DNA from: JAFGFG01 sp964611445
GTDB lineage: Archaea; Aenigmatarchaeota; Aenigmatarchaeia; QMZP01; JAFGSV01
Assembly (NCBI GenBank): GCA_964611445.1
Contig: CAZSYZ010000077.1
Location: 1 to 5,822 of the forward strand
Direction: 5' to 3'
DNA length: 5,822 nt
Shown: positions 1 to 5,822 of the stretch, in pieces
Position numbering within the stretch: position 1 is the first letter of the stretch
Layout of the letters: every line of letters begins with the position of its first letter
Translations under genes and position numbers: made by a program
The notes under the pieces: model-generated
Told to the model about the DNA's origin: nothing
Seen by the model: only the letters and a program-made list of their open reading frames with translations
Databases searched by the model: none

Positions 1-1116
1 AGTGCTGCAGGGGAAGATACCACCGGCGACGGGGACGATACGGTCACGCCGGCCTCGCTCGGCATGGAGTGCTTCACCAACGTTAGCTGCGATTCGGACG
101 AGTGGTGCAAGAACGGCAGATGCTTGGAGATAGAATGCCCTGACGGCTATTACGCCACAAGCCACACGTGCAAGCTGAAGCCGGTCTTCGAGATAAACAT
201 AACCGGTTACGAAAGCACAATATCCATACTGCAGGGAGGGACCAAGGAGACGTCGCTCACAGTGAAGAACACGGGAAACGAGGACGTCACCGTTTCCATT
301 ACACTTGAAATGGACGTCGCGAACGTAAGCTTCAACGTGACATCGGGTTCGAAGGCGATAAATAAGGGCGAGACGGCCAATTTCACGGTCGCGCTGAACG
401 TCTCGGAGAGCGCCAAGGTAGGAAAATATGCAGTGAACTACAAGGCCACCACCGCGTCAGTCGCGAAGGACACGCAGGTCTTCACCCTGGTCATAATGCC
501 GCTTCCCGAGACCATAGAGCAGATAAAGCTTTCGTACCAGAATTACACGGCCCTGGTAAACCAGCTCATGGCCGATTTCAACGCGATAAAGGGCCAGCTT
601 TCTGGTGAAAACCTGACGGCCCTGGAAACGAAGATAAATGCCACCGAGGCCCTCTTCAACAACCTCAAGAAGGCGATGGAGGACGAGGACTACGTCCAGG
701 CGTCGATGTACCTCGACGAGCTCAATGCGCTCATCACTTCCACCAGGGCGCTCATGGAAGAGCTTGGCGTGTCAGGACTGCCCTCCGAGTTCTGGAACGC
801 CCTCATCATATGGGTCATCGTCGGTGTCGTATGCGTCGGGGCGGTCGGGCTGCTCATATACATGCTGGTGCCGCCGCAGGGCTACACCCTTGGAAAGGGG
901 TATCCGGGAAGCAGGCCCTCTTTCACGGACAGGCTGAAGGGACTAAAGAGGATAATCCCGAGCCGTAAACGCAAGCCTACAACGGCATCCCAGATAGTGA
1001 GCAAGTACAAGCCCGCATACTCCTCAGGATACAGCAAAATCGGCGGTGTCTATAAGCCTCCTGCCCGCAGTGTAGGAGAAAAGATGAAGACCGTCTTCAA
1101 GAAGGAAAAAGATTAG
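1..1116 (+). CDS. Single-pass membrane surface protein with cysteine-rich module, beta-sandwich, helical stalk and basic tail (5' end cut by window)
   Basis: The frame is open from base 1 to the TAG at 1114-1116 (371 codons). The ATG at 64 is probably internal, because in-frame codons upstream read as an acidic Thr/Gly/Asp linker and no signal peptide follows that ATG. Numbering codons from base 1: a six-cysteine module (24-57), a beta-sandwich of the CARDB/NEW3 type (about 61-167, with a 'VKNTGNEDVTV' strand pattern), a helical, probably coiled-coil stalk (about 168-258), one membrane helix (264-290) and an 81-residue tail. The tail has about 20 Lys/Arg against 4 Asp/Glu. Nine N-x-S/T sequons lie before the membrane helix and none after it; the tail has no Asn. 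This gives an outside N-terminus and an inside C-terminus. The role is unknown; a surface receptor, adhesin or anchor is possible. No enzymatic motif or cohesin domain is recognisable. The 3' end overlaps the convergent protease gene. Confidence 0.85.
   Translation, partial: SAAGEDTTGDGDDTVTPASLGMECFTNVSCDSDEWCKNGRCLEIECPDGYYATSHTCKLKPVFEINITGYESTISILQGGTKETSLTVKNTGNEDVTVSITLEMDVANVSFNVTSGSKAINKGETANFTVALNVSESAKVGKYAVNYKATTASVAKDTQVFTLVIMPLPETIEQIKLSYQNYTALVNQLMADFNAIKGQLSGENLTALETKINATEALFNNLKKAMEDEDYVQASMYLDELNALITSTRALMEELGVSGLPSEFWNALIIWVIVGVVCVGAVGLLIYMLVPPQGYTLGKGYPGSRPSFTDRLKGLKRIIPSRKRKPTTASQIVSKYKPAYSSGYSKIGGVYKPPARSVGEKMKTVFKKEKD
70..171 (+). other. Six-cysteine, knottin/EGF-like module in the surface protein
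   Basis: Within about 34 residues the spacing is C-x5-C-x5-C-x4-C-x4-C-x10-C, with a 'WCKNGRC' core and 'CPDGYY' following. Six cysteines in so short a stretch, with little hydrophobic core, suggest three disulfides outside the cell. Similar small 'C..D..C..GRC' modules occur in archaeal and eukaryotic extracellular proteins. The fold and disulfide pairing are inferred, not shown. Confidence 0.6.
790..870 (+). other. Transmembrane helix of the surface protein
   Basis: This stretch encodes about 27 mostly hydrophobic residues, from 'FWNALIIW' to 'LLIYMLV', without a charged residue. It is followed by a Pro-Pro turn and a strongly basic region. The positive-inside rule and the sequons confined to the N-terminal side agree on an N-out/C-in orientation. 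Confidence 0.9.
1079..1110 (-). terminator. Possible U-rich termination region for the protease transcript
   Basis: Read on the minus strand, just past the protease stop codon, the sequence contains a run of five T (1110-1106), a pyrimidine-rich stretch and a second run of four T (1082-1079). Archaeal RNA polymerase can terminate at such oligo-T tracts without a hairpin. The runs are short and are also explained by the AAG/AAA-rich codons of the Lys-rich tail on the plus strand, so this is only a candidate. Confidence 0.22.
1113..1116. other. Overlapping stop codons of convergent genes (TTAG)
   Basis: The plus-strand gene ends with TAG at 1114-1116. The minus-strand protease ends with TAA, which is TTA at 1113-1115 on the plus strand. 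The two genes therefore overlap by four bases and no intergenic terminator can fit between them. Any transcription termination signal must lie inside the opposing coding sequence. Confidence 0.9.
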
Positions 1117-4100
1117 GAAATTAAGTATGACCTTCTGTAGTTCTTGCCGACTGTCGCAAGGTCCATTATGCTTATCTTGCCGTCTGAATTCATGTCTATC
1201 ATCGGGTTCCATCCCTCATCGGACGGCGTTTTTCCATAGTTCTTACCCACCAGAGCCAGGTCGAAGATGTCGACCTTTCTGTCCTTGTTTGCGTCTCCCG
1301 GCAGGACGAAGGCCCACTCAACGGCATTCTCCACCATAGTCTCTCTTGAACCGGGCTCCACGCAATCGATCGAGAATGCAAAGTATACCACCATTTTCCT
1401 GGAATTGTTATATGTTATTATGGCGTAGCCCCCTCCCGGCCATTCCGCAATCCCGGAGCCGTCTGCCGGCATAACGGAGTCAGGGAACGGGCACACTCCG
1501 CTGTCAAGCCTGACAGAAAGGCCCCGGACTATCTCATGGTTTCCGGACAAAAGGACGGTATCGTTATAGAGTATCATGTCTTTGTCAAGGACCGAATGGA
1601 GGCTGCCCCTCATGAGGGAATCGTCTTTGTGGTCAAACGCTATGTCGGAGCCCTCGAAGATTATGCTTCCCCTGTATTGTTCCACGAGCCCTGCATCGCT
1701 TCCGTTCAATACAGTGTTCCAGTAATCCCCGGCACTCCATATGAGGACATCGAACTGGTTGACGTAACTGAGGTCCGGCACGCCTTTGTCGGATTCGTTC
1801 CACGTTTTCACGCAGTAGCCGTTCCTGTTCAGTATTTCGGCAAACGTCTCCATGCTGTCGGGATTCGATGTGGACTGCCCCTCCGTGTCCGAGTCTGACA
1901 CGATCAGCACGCTGAACCTGCTGCACGAGTAAAGCTTGACGGCCATGTTGTTGTTTCCATAATCCGATTCCGCGACAGAATGGCCGGGGTTCACATGCAC
2001 AGCCAAGTCAAAAGTCCCGCTTTCGCGCGGCCAGCTGTAACTTACAGGGACCTTTTCTCCGTACGGGATGTCGACGGTCCTGGTGCCCGCAGATGCGCCG
2101 TCAATCAGGAAGTCCACCACGGTGCCGTTGGCGCTGGTCCCGCCATGGTTTTCAACAACGGCCGTTATGTTCGCAAATGAGTCAGAGAGTTCGTATGAAA
2201 CATCCAGCGGCCTCAGGTCCGTTTCCCTTTCAAGCACTTCAACATCTTTTTCCATTATGTTGTTGACGTAGTTCCTTTCCTTTATGCTGAACTCGGGAAG
2301 GAATTCAAGCCTCACGGAATGCCTGCCGGAAGTCAACGTCACCGGCAGCCCCACGAGATTCTCGCCCAGCGGCAGATATAAGTGGGCCCGCTTTTCAAAT
2401 TCGCCATCGACATAGACGTCAGCGGTGATGTCGGTGACCGTCATGCCGGTCCTTTCGACATACGCATACAGCGTCCCGGACCCCTCGACGAGATGCCCGT
2501 GGGTTATGTTCCTGACCACGAAGTCCGTGGTCCCCGCATCTTCCAGCAGCCAGCCCACCATGTTATTCATGATCCAGGCCTGTAAATCCTCATCCAGCGC
2601 CGTAAGCATGAAGGGCAAAAAGATAACCTTCGAGTTTCCGTCGTTCGATATCACTATTGAAGCGTTCCCGTTCTCCCATCCCATGAGCTCAAAGCCGCCG
2701 TTGACAGGCGAAACGGAGTCGGGATAAGGACACAGGCTTCCGTTAAAGGCGAGACTCCCGGGCACTTCTTTCAGTATCGGATGCCCGTGGAGCTTGGTCA
2801 TCAGGACCGTCCCGTTAAGCACCATCTCCTCCTCTATTCTCGATCTGATGACGAAATTCGCGAGGTCGTCATCAACATGCTTCGATGCGACGTCGGGCCC
2901 TTCCACCAGGAGCCTCCCGCCGCCGTCCACATATTCGCTCAGTGCCGGCACGGCATCGTCGCTCACGCCGGTGCCGAAATAATTGCCCGTGATCCACAAG
3001 ACCGCGGAGAAACCGCTCAAATATCCCTGCGGGATTTCAGGGGCGGCCCCGGCATCGAGGACGCTCACGCAGTACGCGTCTTCGAGAAGCTCCACGAACC
3101 TTCCCGGCTCCGAGGTCGGATGTTCTGAGACCACCAGTATGCGGTCCCTGCCGCACGCATGCACGGTAATGTCCTCACCGGTGTAAATAGTGCACTCATC
3201 ATCATCGCATACCCGCACACCGACGGCGTACGTTCCTGGCTCGGCCCCCCATATGGTCCCTGAAAGCACGTGCACGTCACTGTAGCTGCAGACCTCTTCC
3301 AGGACCATCCCGTACCCTGAAAGGGCAGACAGAATGGCGCCATCAGCCGAATCAATGCCGCCAATGTCACTGACCTCGACGGTGAATGTCAGCGGGCCGC
3401 CTTCCATCACGTCCTTCTCGTATTCCACCGATTTTATCACGGGCGGGTACGTGTCCCTTACGCTGAACGTCCTGTTACTTTCATGGTAGAGCCCGTCGAA
3501 GCTCGCTATGATCCTGAGTATCTTGGGACCCAGCGGCGAAACTGCCTTCCACTCCAAATCGAACACGGCCGTCGAGTCCGCGGCAACGGTCCCGGCGGTT
3601 TCCCTCGCGGCTATAATCCCCCCGTCCCATATCTGGGCCTCAATCGTGACACCCATCGAATAATTACCGCTGTTTTCAAAGACGACGGTTATCGGCAGCG
3701 TCTCGTTGTACTCCACGTACGCGGGGACTATCACGTCCCTTATCATGCCGCCTGCGGGCGTGTACATTATCACGTCGAAGCTTTCGCTTATCGCCACTTC
3801 ATTGCCCTCCACTTCCAGAATGACAATATTCATTTCATACCTGCCCAGTTCTCCCGTCTCGCCGAAAAAGGCCTTCCACCCGTTGGCTGAAGTCCGGGTA
3901 AAGTTTATCGTGAACGTGCCGTTGAGCGGGTTCCTGATTTCGGCCCTTATCTTCAGGGCCGTTCCCAGGGTGTCGTTCATGTTTATCTCGAGCGCATCCC
4001 CCTGATAGACCGCCTTCTGGAAGCCGACCCTGTACCTGAGTATGTTGTTCACGTTCGAGGGCAGCAGGCCTGAAAGGTCTATGAGCCCGGAGCCGTATTT

Positions 4101-5351
4101 GACATCCTTCCCGGGGTCTCCTAGAGGGACGGCCGTCCTCTCGAGTATGTACTTGACGTCAGACGGTCTCAAATCCGGATTGGACTGGAGGAGCAGCGCA
4201 ACGGCCCCCGCCACGTGAGGGGCAGCCATGCTCGTACCGCTCCAGGCGTCATAGCCGCCCGGGACCGAAGAGGATATCAGAACCCCGGGCGCCACCACGT
4301 CGGGCTTTATCACGCTGCCGTTCACAAGACCGCCGGAAGAGAAGCATGCCCACTGGCCCGACTTGTCAACGGCACCGACCGTTAAGGCCTCGGGGACAAC
4401 GCCGGGCGTTTCCACCCCTATATACCCGTTGCAGTCCCTGCTCGGGCAGTCCCTGCCGCAGTTGCCCGCGGCCACGACCACGACAGCGCCCATGCTCACG
4501 GCTTCCCTGACCGCGGAGGCCAGCGGGGAGTCCAGGTCGGCATACGGACCGCCCAGGCTCATGCTTATGACATCGGCCCCGTCCTCGATGTTGCCGTCGC
4601 CGTTCGGGTCGAGCGCCCAGTTAAGCCCCGCTATTATTTCAGACTCGGTGCCCTCGCCCTCGGAGTTCATGACTTTCGCGTTGATCAGCTGCGCGCCGGG
4701 GGCCACGCCGTTGTACAAGCCGCCGCCGGCCGTGCTCCCCGCGGCTATCCCCGCGCAGTGCGTGCCGTGACCAAGGACATCGTAGGTATAGCCCTCGCCG
4801 CTGAAGTCCTTTTCAAGGACGACCCTGCCCCTGAGCATGGGGTGGTCCTTGTCTATGCCGCTGTCCAGTATGGCTATTTTCATCCCCGAGCCGTCATACC
4901 CCTGGGACCACCTGGCATCAGCGTTTATCTGCACGGTGCTCTCGGCCAGGGAGACGTGATAAGTCCTGTCAGGCCAGATGCTCTCGGTTTCGGCGTACCC
5001 GGCCACTTCCCCTATTTTACCGATAGGCACCTCCACGGATATGACGTCCCCTATCATGTATTTCCCCTCGACTTCCCCGCCCTCGTTTTCGACCATGCGC
5101 GACAGCTTCCCGATGTTTTTCTCGTCCGTCCTTATCAGGACCCTCGTCATCTCCTGCGGGGACGAACCCATTTTCCGTACTATGTCTTTCTGGAGGCTGC
5201 TGTGGATCTTCATCCTTGCGTTTCCGTCCTTTATCAAGGATTCTATAGAAGGTTTCGATTCCGCAGGAACCGATGAACCGAGGACGCCGACCATGAACAG
5301 CGCCAGGACTGCCAGCGCGACCAGTTTCCAGTTTCCGACCACAGCTTTCAT
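1113..5351 (-). CDS. Secreted multidomain subtilisin-like (S8) serine protease with C-terminal dockerin
   Basis: A 1412-residue secreted endopeptidase precursor. Domains in order: signal peptide (1-30), I9-type propeptide (about 66-130), S8 catalytic domain (about 155-425), Ig-like or CARDB-like domains (about 436-731), alpha/beta domain copy 1 (733-936), two CARDB domains (943-1039 and 1045-1140), alpha/beta copy 2 (1143-1347) and a type I dockerin (1351-1407). Catalytic residues are D163 ('AILDSGID'), H195 ('GHGTHCAG'), oxyanion N297 ('VVVAAGN') and S374 ('SGTSMAAPHVAG'), all intact, so it is probably active. The ATG is supported by GAGGG six bases upstream and by the signal peptide that follows. 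It has fifteen cysteines and many N-glycosylation sequons, as expected for an extracellular protein. There is no membrane anchor or lipobox, so retention at the cell, if any, would rely on the dockerin. It is much longer than a minimal subtilisin because of the C-terminal modules. It lies 10 bases downstream of a PepSY-like gene, suggesting an operon. Substrate is unknown. Confidence 0.95.
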   Translation of the reverse strand: MKAVVGNWKLVALAVLALFMVGVLGSSVPAESKPSIESLIKDGNARMKIHSSLQKDIVRKMGSSPQEMTRVLIRTDEKNIGKLSRMVENEGGEVEGKYMIGDVISVEVPIGKIGEVAGYAETESIWPDRTYHVSLAESTVQINADARWSQGYDGSGMKIAILDSGIDKDHPMLRGRVVLEKDFSGEGYTYDVLGHGTHCAGIAAGSTAGGGLYNGVAPGAQLINAKVMNSEGEGTESEIIAGLNWALDPNGDGNIEDGADVISMSLGGPYADLDSPLASAVREAVSMGAVVVVAAGNCGRDCPSRDCNGYIGVETPGVVPEALTVGAVDKSGQWACFSSGGLVNGSVIKPDVVAPGVLISSSVPGGYDAWSGTSMAAPHVAGAVALLLQSNPDLRPSDVKYILERTAVPLGDPGKDVKYGSGLIDLSGLLPSNVNNILRYRVGFQKAVYQGDALEINMNDTLGTALKIRAEIRNPLNGTFTINFTRTSANGWKAFFGETGELGRYEMNIVILEVEGNEVAISESFDVIMYTPAGGMIRDVIVPAYVEYNETLPITVVFENSGNYSMGVTIEAQIWDGGIIAARETAGTVAADSTAVFDLEWKAVSPLGPKILRIIASFDGLYHESNRTFSVRDTYPPVIKSVEYEKDVMEGGPLTFTVEVSDIGGIDSADGAILSALSGYGMVLEEVCSYSDVHVLSGTIWGAEPGTYAVGVRVCDDDECTIYTGEDITVHACGRDRILVVSEHPTSEPGRFVELLEDAYCVSVLDAGAAPEIPQGYLSGFSAVLWITGNYFGTGVSDDAVPALSEYVDGGGRLLVEGPDVASKHVDDDLANFVIRSRIEEEMVLNGTVLMTKLHGHPILKEVPGSLAFNGSLCPYPDSVSPVNGGFELMGWENGNASIVISNDGNSKVIFLPFMLTALDEDLQAWIMNNMVGWLLEDAGTTDFVVRNITHGHLVEGSGTLYAYVERTGMTVTDITADVYVDGEFEKRAHLYLPLGENLVGLPVTLTSGRHSVRLEFLPEFSIKERNYVNNIMEKDVEVLERETDLRPLDVSYELSDSFANITAVVENHGGTSANGTVVDFLIDGASAGTRTVDIPYGEKVPVSYSWPRESGTFDLAVHVNPGHSVAESDYGNNNMAVKLYSCSRFSVLIVSDSDTEGQSTSNPDSMETFAEILNRNGYCVKTWNESDKGVPDLSYVNQFDVLIWSAGDYWNTVLNGSDAGLVEQYRGSIIFEGSDIAFDHKDDSLMRGSLHSVLDKDMILYNDTVLLSGNHEIVRGLSVRLDSGVCPFPDSVMPADGSGIAEWPGGGYAIITYNNSRKMVVYFAFSIDCVEPGSRETMVENAVEWAFVLPGDANKDRKVDIFDLALVGKNYGKTPSDEGWNPMIDMNSDGKISIMDLATVGKNYRRSYLIS
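1131..1301 (-). other. C-terminal type I dockerin domain
   Basis: Residues 1351-1407 hold two F-hand calcium loops. The first is 'DANKDRKVDIFD' (D1353, N1355, D1357, D1361, D1364) and the second 'DMNSDGKISIMD' (D1386, N1388, D1390, S1394, D1397). Each is followed by a matching helix, 'LALVGKNYG' or 'LATVGKNYR'. This duplicated loop-helix and its 'PGD' lead-in are diagnostic of type I dockerins, which bind cohesins in a calcium-dependent way. The protein ends five residues after the domain. The cohesin partner is not in the window. Confidence 0.93.
1311..1925 (-). repeat. Alpha/beta (GATase/ThuA-like) domain, copy 2 of 2
   Basis: Residues 1143-1347 repeat the layout of copy 1 at nearly equal length (205 versus 204 residues): 'FSVLIVSDSD', 'NGYCVKTWN', 'FDVLIWSAGDYW', 'GSIIFEGSDIA', 'CPFPDSV', 'YAIITYNN' and 'MVVYFAFSI'. 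C1143, C1180 and C1287 align with C733, C761 and C874 of copy 1; C1330 is unique to copy 2. The divergence indicates an old duplication rather than a recent DNA-level repeat. Confidence 0.75.
1932..2525 (-). other. Two CARDB-type beta-sandwich domains between the alpha/beta copies
   Basis: Residues 943-1039 and 1045-1140 share the CARDB pattern: an opening 'DF/DLRPLDVSY' strand, 'VENHGGTSANGTVVDFLIDG', a 'P.GE' turn, 'SGRHSVRLEF' or 'SGTFDLAVHV', and a closing 'ERNYVNNIMEKDVEV' or 'ESDYGNNNMAVKL'. The terminal Asn-rich 'NN' signature is the typical marker. CARDB domains serve as adhesion or spacer modules in extracellular proteins. The second copy fits the consensus better than the first. Confidence 0.75.
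2544..3155 (-). repeat. Alpha/beta (GATase/ThuA-like) domain, copy 1 of 2
   Basis: Residues 733-936 show a Rossmann-like pattern: 'RILVVSEH', a helix, 'YCVSVLD', 'FSAVLWITGNY', a helix, 'GGRLLVEGPDVA', then 'CPYPDSV', 'ASIVISND' and 'KVIFLPF'. Accessory domains with a 'VLLV..D..GY..W....L..YD.VIW.TGD...GG.L...G.D' pattern are found C-terminal to catalytic domains of secreted proteases and resemble class I glutamine amidotransferase/ThuA folds. No nucleophile motif is recognised, so a structural or binding role is more likely than catalysis. Copy 2 lies at residues 1143-1347. Confidence 0.75.
3159..4046 (-). other. Ig-like/CARDB-like beta-sandwich region of the protease
   Basis: Residues about 436-731 are rich in alternating beta-strand patterns and sequons and probably form three domains: about 436-530, about 536-631 ('VVFENSGNYSMGV', as in CARDB-type domains) and about 634-731, which begins 'DTYPPVIKSVEY' like Ig or cadherin-like repeats. 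The third carries C688, C715 and C720. They are probably spacer or binding modules. Boundaries are approximate and families are assigned by pattern only. Confidence 0.55.
4077..4889 (-). other. Peptidase S8 catalytic domain
   Basis: Residues about 155-425 carry the D163/H195/S374 triad and oxyanion N297 in canonical order. An acidic loop at 248-257 ('DPNGDGNIED') just before 'GADVISMSLGG' resembles a calcium-binding insert seen in other subtilases. The segment after N297 is longer than in minimal subtilisins and contains C298, C302 and C307, with C336 further on in 'ACFSS'. The usual 'FSSRGP' motif is 'FSSGG' here. 'IKPDVVAPG' and the Ser motif follow normally. Confidence 0.95.
4962..5351 (-). 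other. Signal peptide and I9-type propeptide of the protease
   Basis: Residues 1-9 are a short basic start, 10-25 a hydrophobic core ('LVALAVLALFMVGVLG'), and cleavage is plausible after 'SSVPA' (A30). No cysteine follows, so this is not a lipoprotein signal. Residues about 66-130 ('MTRVLIRTDE' to 'SIWPDRTYHVSL') match the pattern of the subtilase inhibitor I9 propeptide, a foldase and inhibitor normally removed by self-cleavage. The mature enzyme probably starts near residues 130-140. Cleavage sites are inferred. Confidence 0.75.
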
Positions 5352-5357
5352 TTTTAT

Positions 5358-5362
5358 CCCTC
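5358..5362 (-). promoter_or_regulatory. Ribosome binding site of the protease gene, overlapping the upstream stop codon
   Basis: On the minus strand the bases read TAG-AGGG-ATAAAA-ATG. GAGGG matches the anti-Shine-Dalgarno sequence and sits six bases before the ATG (5351-5349). Its first G is the last base of the TAG stop of the upstream gene. This fixes the protease start and suggests translational coupling. No convincing TATA box was seen directly upstream, so transcription probably starts before the upstream gene, outside the window. Confidence 0.8.
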
Positions 5363-5822
5363 TAAAATACCATGAAGCTCCACCACGGTCTTACAACGTC
5401 CTCTACATACCCCGTTTCGGCATTGACCTCGGCAGTGACATTGAACGTCACGGGCAGAATCCAGAGGATGTTCCCTGTTTTTTCGCCACGCACGCTGTAA
5501 ACAGGTTTCTCTTCAACCCTGATTTCCATGCTCTCCACCGAGTCTATGATTCCCGACACGGCCTGCTTCGTCTCATCGGGAAGAATTCTGACCATCTCCC
5601 TTGTTCCGTCCTCCCTTATGAAAACGCCAGCGCTCTCCACTTCGAGGATGTTGCCCGTCTCCGCCCGGACCCCGCCGGATTCTAGGCTCACTTTATCACC
5701 CGCTTTTTCGATCGTGAAGGTGCTTTTCCTGCCTGCGCTTTCCATCTCAGCCGTTATTACAGTAGCCTCATCCGCCGTGCTTATCGCCACCCTGCTGATG
5801 GCCGCCTGATGCACCGCGGGCG
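5362..5822 (-). CDS. Protein with C-terminal PepSY-like domain, upstream partner of the protease (5' end cut by window)
   Basis: The frame is open from the window edge to the TAG at 5364-5362. A GTG at 5814-5812 is the first start-type codon visible, but the frame continues through it to the edge and no signal peptide follows, so the true start probably lies outside. Counting from that GTG (150 residues), residues 1-75 are beta-rich with repeated short strands. Residues about 76-145 read like a PepSY-type domain: 'MVRILPDETKQAV' helix, 'EEKPVYSVRGEKTG', 'WILPVTFNVTAEVNAETG', then an aromatic end 'RPWWSFMVF'. PepSY domains occur in protease propeptides and secreted protease inhibitors or regulators. 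With the protease ten bases downstream, a role in its folding or control is plausible, but the assignment is by pattern and the function is inferred. The visible part has no cysteine and no membrane helix. Confidence 0.7.
   Translation of the reverse strand, partial: PAVHQAAISRVAISTADEATVITAEMESAGRKSTFTIEKAGDKVSLESGGVRAETGNILEVESAGVFIREDGTREMVRILPDETKQAVSGIIDSVESMEIRVEEKPVYSVRGEKTGNILWILPVTFNVTAEVNAETGYVEDVVRPWWSFMVF

Noticed and set aside
638..937. 99-codon plus-strand frame inside the surface-protein gene
   Set aside because: It is a shifted-frame shadow rich in Arg/Ser, overlapping the stalk and membrane helix that make sense in the main frame.
1..1116. Cohesin domain in the surface protein as partner for the dockerin
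   Set aside because: The beta-sandwich at about codons 61-167 reads like a CARDB/NEW3-type domain; I see no cohesin-specific pattern. The missing 5' part could still contain one.
4363..5276. Other long plus-strand frames opposite the protease catalytic domain
   Set aside because: They mirror the coding strand of a well-supported S8 domain and show no domain, signal peptide or ribosome binding site.
5265..5351. Lipoprotein signal in the protease
   Set aside because: No cysteine follows the hydrophobic core; a standard secretory signal fits better.
5349..5400. AT-rich bases before the protease start as a TATA-type promoter
   Set aside because: The AT-rich bases lie within about 15 bases of the start codon, too close for an archaeal TATA box serving a leadered transcript, and the upstream gene is only ten bases away.
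4978..5685. 235-codon plus-strand open frame spanning the junction of the two minus-strand genes
   Set aside because: It is antisense to two genes with clear protein features, has low-complexity Ser/Pro/Arg content and no recognisable domain. Long antisense frames are expected with the G/C-rich third positions here.

Overview
The window looks like chromosomal DNA from an archaeon, probably an uncultured one. Isoleucine is mostly ATA and arginine is often AGG or AGA. The one start site that can be read has a GAGGG ribosome binding site. The proteins are built from parts common in archaeal surface proteins: CARDB-type beta sandwiches, dense N-glycosylation sequons and a small six-cysteine module. 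Base composition is moderately GC-rich and looks even across the window. I cannot name the lineage; a DPANN-type or euryarchaeal genome would fit.

Layout: there are three protein genes and almost no intergenic DNA. Positions 1-1116 (+) hold the 3' part of a gene for a single-pass membrane protein, with a cysteine-rich module, a beta-sandwich and a helical stalk outside and a very basic tail inside. It converges on a large minus-strand gene (1113-5351), and the two stop codons share the tetranucleotide TTAG. The large gene encodes a 1412-residue secreted subtilisin-like (S8) protease: signal peptide, I9-type propeptide, catalytic domain with intact Asp/His/Asn/Ser, Ig-like domains, two copies of an alpha/beta (GATase/ThuA-like) domain separated by two CARDB domains, and a C-terminal type I dockerin. 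Ten bases upstream of it on the same strand lies the 3' part of a third gene (5362 to the window edge), whose protein ends in a PepSY-like segment.

How the genes may work together: the minus-strand pair is arranged as an operon, with the protease ribosome binding site touching the upstream stop codon. PepSY-like domains are associated with protease control, so the small protein could be a partner or modulator of the protease; this is inference. The dockerin implies a cohesin-bearing partner, perhaps a cell-surface scaffold. No cohesin is recognisable in this window. The plus-strand membrane protein is another surface protein, but nothing visible shows that it binds the protease.

No tRNA, rRNA, CRISPR array, insertion sequence or riboswitch was seen. 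The most notable items are the dockerin on an archaeal-type subtilase, the duplicated cysteine-containing alpha/beta domain, and the PepSY-like gene coupled to the protease.
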